Assembly: GCF_004768545.1 (NCBI RefSeq)
Contig: NZ_CP038635.1
Span: 2,108,001 to 2,172,000, forward strand
Reading direction: 5' to 3'
Length of the DNA: 64,000 nt
Source: Cupriavidus oxalaticus
Lineage (GTDB): Bacteria > Pseudomonadota > Gammaproteobacteria > Burkholderiales > Burkholderiaceae
This document shows positions 1-8,793 of this stretch, piece by piece. The notes under the pieces are model-generated. The model was not told the origin of the DNA. It saw only the letters and a list, made by a program, of their open reading frames with translations, and searched no databases. The stretch's first letter is position 1, and each line of letters starts with the position of its first letter. The position numbers and the translations under genes are program-made.

Positions 1-2
1 CG

Positions 3-875
3 CATGTGCTGTCCGGTGAAATGGAGGTCGGGCGCGCGATCCAGGCTGCGGGGGCGTTCGCCGCAGTGTTGAATGCGCTGACGGTGATTGTCGACAACTT
101 CGAAGAGCTGGCCCGCTTTGTCGCCGGGCTGGACCGGCTGGATACCTTCGCCAGCACGCTGGCCGACACGCCGGCCAAACCGGACAAACTCGCCGAGCCG
201 GCGCACAAGATCGAGTCCGTGCAGGACTCGCGCCTGTCGCTGCTGCATGTGACGCTGCACACGCCGAACCTGGAACGCACGCTGGTGCGCGACCTGACGG
301 TGTCGGCCGATCCCGGCGAAGGGCTGCTGATCGTCGGCGCCAGCGGCGGCGGCAAGAGCTCGCTGATGCGCGCCATCGCCGGTTTGTGGACCAGCGGCAC
401 CGGCTGCATCATGCGCCCCAGGCCGCAGGACATGCTGTTCCTGCCACAGCACCCGTACATGGTGGTCGGCAGCCTGCGCGGCCAGCTGCTCTACCCCAAC
501 CACATCGGGCAGCACATCGCCGACGACGAGCTGATCCGGCTGCTCGAGCTGGTGAATCTTGGCGGCATTGTCGACCGCTTCGGCGGCCTCGATACCGAAG
601 TGGACTGGGGCAAGGTGCTGTCGCTGGGCGAGCAGCAGCGGCTGACGATCGGGCGCGTGCTGCTGTCGCGGCCCCGCTATGTGATGCTTGACGAGGCCAC
701 CAGCGCGCTCGATATCGCCAACGAGGAAGGCATGTACCGGTTGCTGGCCGGCATGGACGCGACGCTGGTCAGCGTCAGCCACCGCCCCTCGCTGCTCAAG
801 TACCACCACCAGGTGCTGGAACTCGATGGCGCCGGCGGCTGGAAAGTGAATCCAAGCCGGGGCTACCGCTTCTGA
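3..875 (+). CDS. SbmA/YddA-type ABC transporter, C-terminal part (5' end outside window)
   Basis: The reading frame is open from the window edge, so the true start lies upstream. The first 75 or so residues look like the end of an SbmA/BacA-type membrane domain (the ABC_membrane_2 group, where membrane domain and ATPase are fused). The rest is a nucleotide-binding domain: Walker A GASGGGKSS, a signature region LSLGEQQRL in place of the usual LSGGQ, and Walker B YVMLDEATSALD followed by an H-loop VSVSHRPS. Members of this family import or export peptides and cofactors in the inner membrane. The substrate cannot be told from this fragment. Confidence 0.85.
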   Translation, partial: HVLSGEMEVGRAIQAAGAFAAVLNALTVIVDNFEELARFVAGLDRLDTFASTLADTPAKPDKLAEPAHKIESVQDSRLSLLHVTLHTPNLERTLVRDLTVSADPGEGLLIVGASGGGKSSLMRAIAGLWTSGTGCIMRPRPQDMLFLPQHPYMVVGSLRGQLLYPNHIGQHIADDELIRLLELVNLGGIVDRFGGLDTEVDWGKVLSLGEQQRLTIGRVLLSRPRYVMLDEATSALDIANEEGMYRLLAGMDATLVSVSHRPSLLKYHHQVLELDGAGGWKVNPSRGYRF

Positions 876-897
876 TCCGCTGGCGGATTGCGCAAGC

Positions 898-1329
898 TCA
901 GCGATAGACCAGCACGGGGATCCTGCAGTGGGTCAGCACCTTCTGCGTTTCGCTCCCGACCAGCAGCCCCTCCAGCCCGCGCCGTCCGTGCGACGCCATG
1001 AAGATCACGTCGCAGCCGTGCTTGGCGGCGGCATCGATGATGCCCTTGTACGGCACCGACGTGCTCATGTCGGTCTGGCAGGTCACGCCCGCCTCGGTGG
1101 CCGCCGCGACAACCTCGGCCAGCACCGCGCTGGCCCGCTCGGCCTCATGTTCCTCATACGCCTTTCGCCGCGGATGGCCGGCATCCCCCGAGGACAGGTA
1201 GGGATATTCCTCCATGCACGTATACGCCGTCAGCTTCGCGCCGCCCGCCTTGACGAAATTGATCGCGGCCGCCATGGCGACCTTGGAAAGCTCCGAGCCA
1301 TCGGTGGCCAGCAAGATGTGCTTGAACAC
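898..1329 (-). CDS. Universal stress protein (UspA family)
   Basis: About 143 residues, a single Usp domain covering the whole protein. It opens with FKHILLATDGSE and ends with the nucleotide-binding stretch ASHGRRGLEGLLVGSETQKVL, matching the G-2X-G-9X-G(S/T) pattern of ATP-binding Usp proteins. I prefer the GTG start at 1329 because GGAGGGA lies just upstream and the mature sequence then matches the second Usp gene of this window (6859-7293). An ATG 12 bases earlier (1341) is the alternative. The two Usp proteins are clear paralogues. The cellular role is stress adaptation of unknown mechanism. Confidence 0.88.
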   Translation of the reverse strand: MFKHILLATDGSELSKVAMAAAINFVKAGGAKLTAYTCMEEYPYLSSGDAGHPRRKAYEEHEAERASAVLAEVVAAATEAGVTCQTDMSTSVPYKGIIDAAAKHGCDVIFMASHGRRGLEGLLVGSETQKVLTHCRIPVLVYR

Positions 1330-1471
1330 GATTCCCTCCATAGGCTGCTGATTCTTGATTGCCGCGGCATGGCGCCGCAACAAGTCCAGTATGGACAAGA
1401 AATCGCCTGGCGGCAGATCCCGGCGTTCAGCTCCGGCAGCGTTGACCGTCTCCGGGACCGGCCTGGCAGGC

Positions 1472-2467
1472 TCAATTCTCGATCTTGAAGCCGATGTCCT
1501 TGATAAATTGGCCCCAGCGCGCATGATCGGTCCGGATCTGCGCGGCAAATGCTTCCGGCGTGACCGCCTGCGCCGGCAGCACGCCAACGCCGGCCAGCCG
1601 CTTCTGGTACGCGGGATCGGCCAGCACCTTGCGCACGGCCTCCGAGACGGCATCGACCGTTGCCTTGGGCATGGCCTTGGGCCCGAACAGCGCAAAATAT
1701 CCGCTAAGTTGCTCCATTTCCTGGAAACCGAGCTCACGGAATGTTGGAGCGCCGGGCGCCATGTCCGACCGCTCCGGCATGGTGGTCGCCAGCACCTTGG
1801 TCTTGCCGGCCTGGTACAGCGGCACGCCGGTGGTCAGGCCGTCGATCATCAGCGGCACCACGCCGCCCACCAGGTCCTGCGTGGCGGGCGCCGAGCCCTT
1901 GTACAGCACCGGCTCCAGGTTGGTGCCTGCCAGCCGGTTGAACAGCAGCGGGCCAAAGTGCGACGACGTGCCCGGGCCATAAGAGGCGGAATGGATCGGC
2001 TTGCCCGGGTTGGCCTTGGAATAGGCGATCAGTTCCTTCAGCGTGGAATACGGGGCGTCCTTGTTGGCGGCAAGCAGCACCGGGGCGCGGCCGAGTTCGG
2101 CCAGCGCAGTCAGGTCGGTCAGCGGATCGTAGGGCACGCGGTTGATATGCGCGCCCGAGGTGGCGGACGATCCCAGCGTCACCAGCAGTGTCTGGCCGTC
2201 GTTCCTGGCGCGGATCACGTCCTGCGTGGCGGGAACGGTGGCGCCGCCCGGCTTGTTCTCCACCACCACCGACTGGCCCGTCACGCGGCCAAGATAGTCG
2301 GCAAACAGCCGCGCCACCACGTCCGTACCGCCGCCGGGCGGATACGCCACCACCAGCCGGATCGGCCGCGCGGGCCACTGCTGCGCCATGGCGTACGGCG
2401 CCACGCCGGCGGTTGCGGCAACGGCTGCGGCAACGGCGGCGGTGCCCAGGAACTGTCGACGGTCCAT
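1472..2467 (-). CDS. Bug-family periplasmic solute receptor (tripartite tricarboxylate transporter type)
   Basis: 331 residues. It has a twin-arginine-like signal (MDRRQFLG, then an alanine-rich hydrophobic stretch ending AYAMA-type before QQWPARPIRL), then the Bug/TctC hallmark WPARPIRLVVAYPPGGGTDVVAR. Length is normal for the family. These proteins bind small carboxylates in the periplasm. No TctA/TctB membrane genes are adjacent, so this is one of the orphan receptors typical of Cupriavidus and Bordetella relatives. The ligand is unknown. GGAG precedes the ATG at a good distance. Confidence 0.88.
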   Translation of the reverse strand: MDRRQFLGTAAVAAAVAATAGVAPYAMAQQWPARPIRLVVAYPPGGGTDVVARLFADYLGRVTGQSVVVENKPGGATVPATQDVIRARNDGQTLLVTLGSSATSGAHINRVPYDPLTDLTALAELGRAPVLLAANKDAPYSTLKELIAYSKANPGKPIHSASYGPGTSSHFGPLLFNRLAGTNLEPVLYKGSAPATQDLVGGVVPLMIDGLTTGVPLYQAGKTKVLATTMPERSDMAPGAPTFRELGFQEMEQLSGYFALFGPKAMPKATVDAVSEAVRKVLADPAYQKRLAGVGVLPAQAVTPEAFAAQIRTDHARWGQFIKDIGFKIEN

Positions 2468-2704
2468 ATCTGAAGTCTCCGCTTTGATGTTGTGGTCCGC
2501 GCTGGCGGCGGGTACTTCATATTAGAGAGTGTTGCCGCGCGGGACATGCGGGGTTTTCCAGCATGACGCGGATCCGGATTGCGGCCGGCGGCTGGTCTGT
2601 CCCGGCGACTTCTTGCTACGCTGCTAGGTAAGCCGCCGCCCCTGCATGCCCACGCTGGTATGAACATTGCGCGCTATCTGCCCGGCACGGCCAAAGGAGT
2701 GATC

Positions 2705-3028
2705 ATGCAAGAGCTGGCCTTCCGCACCCTGCTGTACCGCTACTTTTTCTTCAACTGGCTGTTCCGCGACGCCAGCCAGGGAAGCCGGGCCGAACGGGCC
2801 CACGCCTGGCATTTCAACAAGGCGCGTGCGCACTGGCTGCCGACGTATATGCGGCGCTGGCTGTGGTGCGGGGTCTTCTTCTATGCCGCGGGCAGCGTAG
2901 TGGAAGGCGTGCTGTGCGCGCCCGTGCTGTCGGCGCTGTTCTACGTGCCGGGCGCGCTCAGCGTGCCGGTCAATGTGGTCATCATGGTGGTCTGGATCGG
3001 GCTGAAGAGGCTGCCCGGGCCGCTGTAA
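2705..3028 (+). CDS. Small inner-membrane protein of unknown function
   Basis: 107 residues starting at an ATG preceded by AAAGGAG. An aromatic N-terminal part (YRYFFFNWLFRDAS) and a basic middle segment are followed by two hydrophobic segments at about residues 53-75 and 78-98. I recognise no family. It is transcribed toward the malate synthase terminator and stands alone between convergent or divergent neighbours. An in-frame ATG 45 bases upstream (2660) would give a slightly longer protein but has no visible ribosome binding site. Confidence 0.7.
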   Translation: MQELAFRTLLYRYFFFNWLFRDASQGSRAERAHAWHFNKARAHWLPTYMRRWLWCGVFFYAAGSVVEGVLCAPVLSALFYVPGALSVPVNVVIMVVWIGLKRLPGPL

Positions 3029-3037
3029 AACGAAGAC

Positions 3038-3066
3038 AAAAAAACCGCAGCCATCAGGCTGCGGTT
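3038..3066 (-). terminator. Rho-independent terminator of aceB
   Basis: Ten-base perfect arms AACCGCAGCC / GGCTGCGGTT (3043-3052 and 3057-3066) with a four-base loop. Read on the minus strand the hairpin is followed by a run of T residues. It lies 30 bases after the aceB stop codon. Confidence 0.9.
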
Positions 3067-3095
3067 CCTGGTCATGCCGGAGCAGTGCGCCCCGC

Positions 3096-4682
3096 TCAGA
3101 CTTCTTCGTACAGCGGCAGCGTCAGGAACTCGGCGAAATCCTCCGATGTCGACATCTGCTCGAAGATCTCGGCAGCGCGGTCATAGGTCTTGGTGTCGCC
3201 ACCGACCAGTTCCTTCACCTTGGCCAGTTCTTCCGGGATCAGCTTGCGCACCAGCTCGGCCGTGACCTTGGTGCCGTCTTCCAGCTTGCCCTTCGGCGAG
3301 CGGATCCACTGCCACACCTGCGAGCGCGAGATCTCGGCGGTGGCGGCGTCTTCCATCAGGTTGTGGATCGGCACGCAGCCGTTGCCGGCCAGCCAGGCGC
3401 CCAGGTAGTGGATGCCGACGTTGATGTTCATGCGCAGGCCGTGCTCGGTGATCGGCGTTTCCGGCTTGAAGTCGAGCAGGTCGGCGCCCTTCACCTGCAC
3501 GTCCGGACGCTGCTTCTCGAACTGGTTCGGCTTGTCGCCCAGCACTGCCACGAATTCCTTCATGGCCGGCTCGACCAGGCCCGGGTGTGCCACCCAGCCG
3601 CCGTCGTAGCCGTCGGTGGCATCGCGGCGCTTGTCGCTGATGATGCCTTCCATGGCGATGGCGTTCTTCTCCGGATCGTTCTTGATCGGGATCAGCGCGC
3701 TCATGCCGCCGATGGCGGGGGCGCCGCGCGAGTGGCAGGTCTTCAGCAGCAGCAGCGCGTAGGCACGCATGAACGGCGCGGTCATGGTGACCTTGGCGCG
3801 GTCGGCCAGGCAGAAGTCCTTGTCGTTCTTGAACTTCTTGATGCACGAGAAGATGTAGTCCCAGCGGCCGGCGTTCAGGCCGGCGCTGTGCTCGCGCAGC
3901 TCATACAGGATTTCTTCCATCTCGAACGCGGCGAGGATGGTCTCGATCAGCACGGTGGCCTTGATGGTGCCTTGCGGCAGGCCGATTTCGTTCTGCGCCA
4001 TCACGAAGATGTCGTTCCACAGGCGCGCTTCCCGATGGCTTTCCATCTTCGGCAGGTAGAAGAACGGGCCGGCGCCGCGCGCGATCTGTTCCTTGGCGTT
4101 GTGGAACAGGAACAGCGCGAAGTCGAAGATGCCGCCCGAGACGCGCTTGCCGTCGATGGTGACGTGCTTTTCGTCCAGGTGCCAGCCGCGCGGACGCACC
4201 TGCAGCGTGGCGATCTTGTCGTTCAGCTTGTATTGCTTGCCCTTCGATTCCAGGGTCAGCGTGCGGCGCACGGCGGCCTTCAGGTTGACCTGGCCCTGCA
4301 GCTGGTTGTGCCAGTTGGGGGTGTTGGAATCCTCGAAGTCGGTCATGTAGCTGTCAGCGCCCGAGTTGAAGGCGTTGATCACCATCTTGGCTTCGACCGG
4401 GCCGGTGATTTCCACGCGGCGGCATTCCAGCGCCTTGGGCACCGGCGCAACCTTCCAGTCGCCTTCGCGGATGCTCTTGGTTTCCGGCAGGAAATCAGGG
4501 ACTTCGCCGGCGTCCAGGCGCTTGGCGCGCTCCACGCGCGCGGCCAGCAGTTCCTGACGGCGCGGCTCGAAGGCGCGGTGCAGCTTGTCTACCAGGGCCA
4601 GGGCTTCCGGCGTGAGGATATCTTCGTAGGCCGGCAGGATTTCGCCGGTAATCTTCATGCCCGCGGGCAGCGTGATAGCCAT
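3096..4682 (-). CDS. aceB: Malate synthase A
   Basis: 528 residues, the normal length of malate synthase A. It condenses glyoxylate with acetyl-CoA to malate, the second step of the glyoxylate shunt, in the cytoplasm. Recognisable family blocks include the N-terminal IDGKRVSGGIFDFALFLFHN region, KMESHREARLWNDIF, TVLIETILAAFEMEEILYELREHSAGLNAGRWDYIFS, and the C-terminal NVGIHYLGAWL...CVPIHNLMEDAATAEISRSQVWQW. The ATG at 4682 has an AGGAGAA-type site upstream. A dehalogenase gene lies 51 bases upstream in the same direction and may be co-transcribed. The isocitrate lyase gene lies 4 kb away. Confidence 0.97.
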   Translation of the reverse strand: MAITLPAGMKITGEILPAYEDILTPEALALVDKLHRAFEPRRQELLAARVERAKRLDAGEVPDFLPETKSIREGDWKVAPVPKALECRRVEITGPVEAKMVINAFNSGADSYMTDFEDSNTPNWHNQLQGQVNLKAAVRRTLTLESKGKQYKLNDKIATLQVRPRGWHLDEKHVTIDGKRVSGGIFDFALFLFHNAKEQIARGAGPFFYLPKMESHREARLWNDIFVMAQNEIGLPQGTIKATVLIETILAAFEMEEILYELREHSAGLNAGRWDYIFSCIKKFKNDKDFCLADRAKVTMTAPFMRAYALLLLKTCHSRGAPAIGGMSALIPIKNDPEKNAIAMEGIISDKRRDATDGYDGGWVAHPGLVEPAMKEFVAVLGDKPNQFEKQRPDVQVKGADLLDFKPETPITEHGLRMNINVGIHYLGAWLAGNGCVPIHNLMEDAATAEISRSQVWQWIRSPKGKLEDGTKVTAELVRKLIPEELAKVKELVGGDTKTYDRAAEIFEQMSTSEDFAEFLTLPLYEEV

Positions 4683-4733
4683 CAGTGTTCTCCTGTTAAA
4701 CGATAGCGATAGCTTTGGTTGTTGGGCGCCCTG

Positions 4734-5435
4734 CTATGCCGCCACGCCATGGGCGCGGACGAATTCGAGCAGGTCGTTCATGTCGTGCCCGGTGCCGGAG
4801 GGGGCTACGTCGAGCCGCTCCGCCGGGTGGCCGGCACGGTTGATCCAGAAGGTGGTGTAGCCAAACCAGGTGGCGCCGCAGGCGTCCCAGCCGTTGGACG
4901 AGACGAACAGCATCTCCTGCGCGTCCAGCCCGAAGGCCAGCGGCCCCAGTGCATAGGCGGCGGGCGCGGTCTTGTACTGGCGCACCGCATCGACCGACAG
5001 CACGTGGTCGAACAGGCCATGCATGCCGGCACTCTTGACCGAGATGTCGAGCATCTCGGCATTGCCGTTGGACAGGATGCCCAGCGGCAGCCCCGCCTTG
5101 CGCAGGCGCTTGAGCGCACCCAGGTTTTCCGGGAAGGCCGACAGGCAGGCGTATTCCTTGAGCAGCTGGGCTTCCGTCGCTTCATCCAGCGCCAGACCCA
5201 GGCGCTCGGCGGCATAGCGCAGCGCGTCCACGGTGATGGCCCAGAACGGCTTGTAGTGCGCGCCGTCGTGCCCGGCCATGGTGCGGATGCGGGTGTAGTC
5301 GATCTGGCGGTCGCGCCACAGCAGCGCCAGCGCCTCGCCGCGGCCCGGGAACAGCTGTTCCGCGCGCGCGGTGACGGAATACACGTCGAACAGCGTGCCG
5401 TAGGCATCGAAGACGACTGCGCGGATCTTGTTCAT
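4734..5435 (-). CDS. Haloacid dehalogenase type II family hydrolase (L-2-haloacid dehalogenase-like)
   Basis: 233 residues with start MNKIRAVVFDAYGTLFD. The motifs match L-2-haloacid dehalogenases rather than generic HAD phosphatases: nucleophile Asp in VVFDAYGT, the LSNGN block, a Lys in YKTAPAAY, and FVSSNGWDACGA with the Ser/Asn/Asp trio. The enzyme class removes halide from 2-haloalkanoates by an ester on the Asp, giving 2-hydroxyacids. It sits 51 bases upstream of aceB on the same strand, which is suggestive because chloroacetate dehalogenation gives glycolate, a source of glyoxylate. An upstream in-frame extension exists but starts inside the promoter region. Confidence 0.85.
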   Translation of the reverse strand: MNKIRAVVFDAYGTLFDVYSVTARAEQLFPGRGEALALLWRDRQIDYTRIRTMAGHDGAHYKPFWAITVDALRYAAERLGLALDEATEAQLLKEYACLSAFPENLGALKRLRKAGLPLGILSNGNAEMLDISVKSAGMHGLFDHVLSVDAVRQYKTAPAAYALGPLAFGLDAQEMLFVSSNGWDACGATWFGYTTFWINRAGHPAERLDVAPSGTGHDMNDLLEFVRAHGVAA

Positions 5436-5727
5436 GTGGGCGCTGGCAACCTGACTCTGCAAAGTGTGTCGGTGCCGGACCACAACTGCGTGGCCCTGTA
5501 CACCGATGAATGCATCGCATTGTAGGGAGACGCTGCACTGCGGCAAAGGTGCCCCGGGTCACTTGATCTTTTACTTTTCGGCCACTAATCTTGGCTGACT
5601 AAAACGATACTCCGCACTAAATCCTTGCGCATTGGCCGCCGGCAGCACCCTGCAACGCATTGGGCGTGACCGGGCCGGCACAAAGCGCGCGAGTGCGTAT
5701 TACTCGGGCACTACTCGGCGAACATTT

Positions 5728-6678
5728 GTGGACCATTTCAAACAGCTGGAGACTTTTGTATCCGTCGCCTCGCGCGGCAGCCTGTCGGCGGCAGCAGCGG
5801 CGGAAGGCGTGGCGCCGGCCATCATCGGGCGCCGCATCGATGCGCTGGAAGAGCGGCTGGGCGTCAAGTTGCTGGTACGTACCACGCGCAAGATCAGCCT
5901 GACCTTCGAAGGCTCGGCCTTCCTGGAGGACTGCCAGCGCATCCTGAACGACCTGCACAACGCCGAGGCCAGCGTTTCGGCCGGCGGCGTCAAGGCCAGC
6001 GGCCACCTGCGCGTGACAGCGCCGGCCGGCTATGGCCGCAAGCACGTGGCGCCGCTGGTGCCGCTGTTCATTGAATCGCACCCTGACGTATCGATCACGC
6101 TGGACCTGTCCGACCGCGTGGTCGACCTGGTCAATGAAGGCTTCGACTGCGCGATCCGGCTGGGCGACCTGCCCGACTCCAGCCTCGTTTCAATCCGGCT
6201 GGCCGAGACCCGGCGCGTGGTGGTGGCCTCGCCCGACTACCTGGCCCGCGCCGGCCGGCCCGGCACGCCGGACGAACTGCAGCGGCACAACTGCCTGGCC
6301 TTCGGCGCCAGCGCCAACGTGCAGCGCGGCTGGGTCTTCACCGAAGACGGGCGCTCGGTGACGGTCAAGGTGGGCGGCACCATGGAATGCACCGACGGCG
6401 CGGTGCTGCACGAGTGGTGCCTGCAGGGCAACGGCCTGGCGTGGCGGTCGTGGTGGGAAGTCGGCAACGAAATCGCCAGCGGCCGGCTGGTCACGGTGCT
6501 GGACGAGTTCCAGGCGCCGCCGATCGGCATCCATGCGGTGTTCCCGCAGCGCAAGCACCTGCCGCTGCGGGTGCGGCTGTTTATCGATCACCTGAAGAAC
6601 ACCTACGGCAACCCGGCTTACTGGCGACGGGCGGAGCAGGCGGCATCCATGCCGGCGGCAGCGGCGCTGGCAGGCTGA
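5728..6678 (+). CDS. LysR-type transcriptional regulator
   Basis: About 316 residues from a GTG start (VDHFKQLETFVSVASRGSLSAAAAAEG). It has an N-terminal winged helix-turn-helix (residues 3-60, with GRRIDALEERLGVKLLVRTTRKISLT), then a periplasmic-binding-like effector domain. It is divergent from the dehalogenase-aceB pair, with about 290 bases between them, the classical arrangement for a LysR protein controlling its neighbour. This suggests, but does not prove, control of aceB. No strong ribosome binding site is visible. A longer in-frame start at 5632 is possible but its N-terminus is unlike the family. Confidence 0.9.
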   Translation: MDHFKQLETFVSVASRGSLSAAAAAEGVAPAIIGRRIDALEERLGVKLLVRTTRKISLTFEGSAFLEDCQRILNDLHNAEASVSAGGVKASGHLRVTAPAGYGRKHVAPLVPLFIESHPDVSITLDLSDRVVDLVNEGFDCAIRLGDLPDSSLVSIRLAETRRVVVASPDYLARAGRPGTPDELQRHNCLAFGASANVQRGWVFTEDGRSVTVKVGGTMECTDGAVLHEWCLQGNGLAWRSWWEVGNEIASGRLVTVLDEFQAPPIGIHAVFPQRKHLPLRVRLFIDHLKNTYGNPAYWRRAEQAASMPAAAALAG

Positions 6679-6858
6679 CCGGCAGCGCAAGGCTCAGGCT
6701 GAGGCGCTTTTGTTGCAATTGATTTTGCACAATGCCGTACTCGGCACCCTGACTACAATGGATTCAGACAGGCGCTTTCACTGCCCCGGCATCGCCCCCC
6801 GGCGCCGGGCGGCCGCCCTGCCCCCTTCCCTATTCCCTAGTCAGAAAAGGAGCCCCGC

Positions 6859-7293
6859 ATGTTCCAACACATCCTGCTACCCACCGACGGCTCGGAACTC
6901 TCCAAGAAAGCCATCAACGGCGGGCTGGAACTCGCCAAGGCCATCGGCGCGCGCGTCACGGCCTATGTCTGCCTGGAGGAGTATCCCTACACCCCGTTCA
7001 GCGAAATCGTGGTCGAGGCGCCGCAGGCCTTCAAGGACCGCATCGAGAACCAGGCCAAGCTCTACCTGAAGGAAGTCGAGAACCTGGCGAGCGCGGCCGG
7101 CGTCGTCTTCGACGCCGACATGTCGACTTTCGCGGTGCCCTACCTCGGCATCATTGACGCGGCCGAGCGCCATGGCTGCGACGTGATCTTCATGGCGTCG
7201 CATGGCCGGCGCGGGCTGTCCGGCCTGCTGCTCGGCAGCGAAACGCAGAAGGTGCTGACGCATACCGACATCCCGGTGATCGTGTATCGGTGA
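6859..7293 (+). CDS. Universal stress protein (UspA family), second copy
   Basis: 144 residues, starting MFQHILLPTDGSELSKKAI behind AAAAGGAG. The C-terminus has the ATP-binding stretch ASHGRRGLSGLLLGSETQKVL. It is a paralogue of the gene at 898-1329, sharing most of the C-terminal half. A TACAAT hexamer at about 6754 could be its -10 box, but I find no convincing partner. It is monocistronic, ending at a strong hairpin shared with the convergent M48 peptidase gene. Confidence 0.9.
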   Translation: MFQHILLPTDGSELSKKAINGGLELAKAIGARVTAYVCLEEYPYTPFSEIVVEAPQAFKDRIENQAKLYLKEVENLASAAGVVFDADMSTFAVPYLGIIDAAERHGCDVIFMASHGRRGLSGLLLGSETQKVLTHTDIPVIVYR

Positions 7294-7318
7294 CCCCCGG
7301 CCTGCTTCGGCAGAAGGC

Positions 7319-7355
7319 ACAACGCCCGCACCGGGCTCCCCGGTGCGGGCGTTGT
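7319..7355. terminator. Long hairpin between convergent genes
   Basis: A 16-base perfect inverted repeat (7319-7334 and 7340-7355) with a five-base loop, containing CGCCCGCACCGG / CCGGTGCGGGCG. It lacks a long T run on either side but sits exactly between two convergent stop codons. The same 12-base arms occur in another terminator at 29528-29555. Confidence 0.75.
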
Positions 7356-7374
7356 CATGGGTGCGGCCGGTAGC

Positions 7375-8136
7375 TTACGAAGCCTTGCGGATCCGCTCCT
7401 CCATATGCCTGGCGCGGTCATCCGAACCCGGGTGCGACGAGAACATGCTCGACTTGCCGCCATCGAGCCTGGCCAGCTTCTGGAACGCCGTCACCAGTCC
7501 GCGCGTGTTGGCCTTGTTTTTGGTCAGCAGGTCGAGCGAGTAGTCATCCGCCGCGCTTTCCTGCGACTGCGAGAACTGCGCGTTGACCAGCTTCTCGCCC
7601 AGTTCGCCCAGTTGCGACGACGACAGCGCGGCCACCGCGCCGTTGCCGGCCGACGCGGCCGCGCCACGCGCGGCGGTTGCCGTGTAGGCGACCTGCATGG
7701 CCTTTTTGGTGTGGCCCAGCGCGACATGGCCCAGCTCGTGGCCCAGCACGCCCCGCACTTCATCGTCGGTCATCATGTCCATCAGGCCGCTGTAGACGCG
7801 CACGCAGCCGTTGGCCATGGCCCAGGCGTTGACGTCCTTGGTCATGTACACCTTGGCGTTGACGTTGGGCACGTTGCTGCCGTTCAGGCCGCTCATGATC
7901 TTGGCCAGGCGCTTGCCGTAGGTGGTATTGGCGCCGGCGATCCTGTTGGTCTTGTCCGATTCGGCGCAGGCCTGGTCGGACAGGCTCTTGACGTCCGCGT
8001 CGCTCAGCGTCGCGGCCTTGGCCAGCGAGGAGCCGGCGGACACCATGCCGTCGATGTTGGTGGGCATGCCGCCGGAACAGCCGGCCAGCAGTGCGGCCGC
8101 GACGGCGCAGGTAGCGAGAGAGAATGATGCTTTCAT
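7375..8136 (-). CDS. M48-family metallopeptidase lipoprotein
   Basis: 253 residues. The signal peptide ends in a lipobox (LLAGCS, Cys about residue 20). The zinc motif HELGH lies in VLGHELGHVALGH, with the downstream ESAADDYSLDLL block giving the third ligand and SSHPGSDDRARHMEERI near the C-terminus. This is the Oma1/LoiP-like group of outer-membrane or periplasmic zinc proteases that act in envelope quality control. All catalytic residues are present. It is divergent from a small lipoprotein gene across a 283-base gap that holds a perfect AT-rich dyad. Confidence 0.9.
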   Translation of the reverse strand: MKASFSLATCAVAAALLAGCSGGMPTNIDGMVSAGSSLAKAATLSDADVKSLSDQACAESDKTNRIAGANTTYGKRLAKIMSGLNGSNVPNVNAKVYMTKDVNAWAMANGCVRVYSGLMDMMTDDEVRGVLGHELGHVALGHTKKAMQVAYTATAARGAAASAGNGAVAALSSSQLGELGEKLVNAQFSQSQESAADDYSLDLLTKNKANTRGLVTAFQKLARLDGGKSSMFSSHPGSDDRARHMEERIRKAS

Positions 8137-8216
8137 GATGTTGTTCTTGGTGGAGGCTCAGAATGTGCCGACAAAGGCCCGGGCACTTTATGGCATCCAC
8201 TTGCTGACGGCATCAC

Positions 8217-8260
8217 CCAAATGCAATAAATCGTCAGATATAACAATTTATTGCATTTGG
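8217..8260. promoter_or_regulatory. Perfect 15-base AT-rich inverted repeat (candidate operator)
   Basis: Arms 8217-8231 and 8246-8260 are perfectly complementary and contain TGCAATAAAT / ATTTATTGCA, separated by 14 bases. It lies in the divergent space between the M48 gene (start 80 bases away) and the small lipoprotein gene (start about 160 bases away). AT-rich perfect dyads stand out in this GC-rich region. A near-copy with the same spacing lies upstream of aceA at 10339-10373. The regulator is unknown. Confidence 0.6.
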
Positions 8261-8419
8261 CACTGATTTCCGCCCCGGCACTCCGCGGCGCATCGACCGA
8301 CCTCGGATGGAATCTTCGCCAAGGTCACCTAAGCTTGTGGGAGGGCGATCAGCGAGTGGAAATTCGCACCAAGTCGCAACGCGTACATTTTCGGTCGGGG
8401 GCAGACGGAAGGTGTGATC

Positions 8420-8758
8420 ATGCGACTTTCACTCATAGCCTGCGTCGGCATCCTGGCGCTTTCGGCATGTGCCTCGACCTCCGATGACAGAGGCTCTTTT
8501 ACGGTGATGACGCCGGCCAGCTTCGATCGCACCTTCACCGCGGCAGCGGGGGCAATGCATGACCAGGGGCTGGCGATCAGTCTCGCGGATCCGGTCAGGG
8601 GCGTGGTGGTCGGCAGCCTGGAAAGCCGGACGGTGATGGCGGGTGTGGACCAGCTGCCAGACGGCCACGTGCGGGTGACATTCGACAGCATGGGCGAAAA
8701 CGATCCAGCGCTGATGGCGCGCATTTCTAGCAGCTACGATCACCGCATGGGGCGTTAA
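8420..8758 (+). CDS. Small lipoprotein of unknown function
   Basis: 112 residues starting MRLSLIACVGILALSACAS, a clear lipoprotein signal (lipobox LSAC). The mature part is about 96 residues with an AMHDQGLAISLADPVRGVVVGSLESR segment and no cysteine. I do not recognise a named family. The ATG is preceded by GGAAGG. A GTG two codons upstream is a weaker choice. It converges on aceA. The dyad at 8217-8260 lies in its upstream region. Confidence 0.75.
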   Translation: MRLSLIACVGILALSACASTSDDRGSFTVMTPASFDRTFTAAAGAMHDQGLAISLADPVRGVVVGSLESRTVMAGVDQLPDGHVRVTFDSMGENDPALMARISSSYDHRMGR

Positions 8759-8793
8759 AAAAAAGCGCGCCGTCCCTGAGAGAGAACGGCGCG
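8757..8793 (-). terminator. Rho-independent terminator, probably of aceA
   Basis: Arms CGCGCCGT / ACGGCGCG (8766-8773 and 8786-8793). Read on the minus strand the hairpin is followed by a run of eight T residues. It lies about 80 bases after the aceA stop and directly abuts the convergent lipoprotein gene. A second eight-base hairpin (TCCGCCGG / CCGGCGGA, about 8835-8859) lies between it and aceA. Confidence 0.85.

Noticed and set aside
6714..6733. FNR-like box near the second universal stress protein
   Set aside because: TTGAT is followed by a sequence that does not give the second half ATCAA at the right distance.
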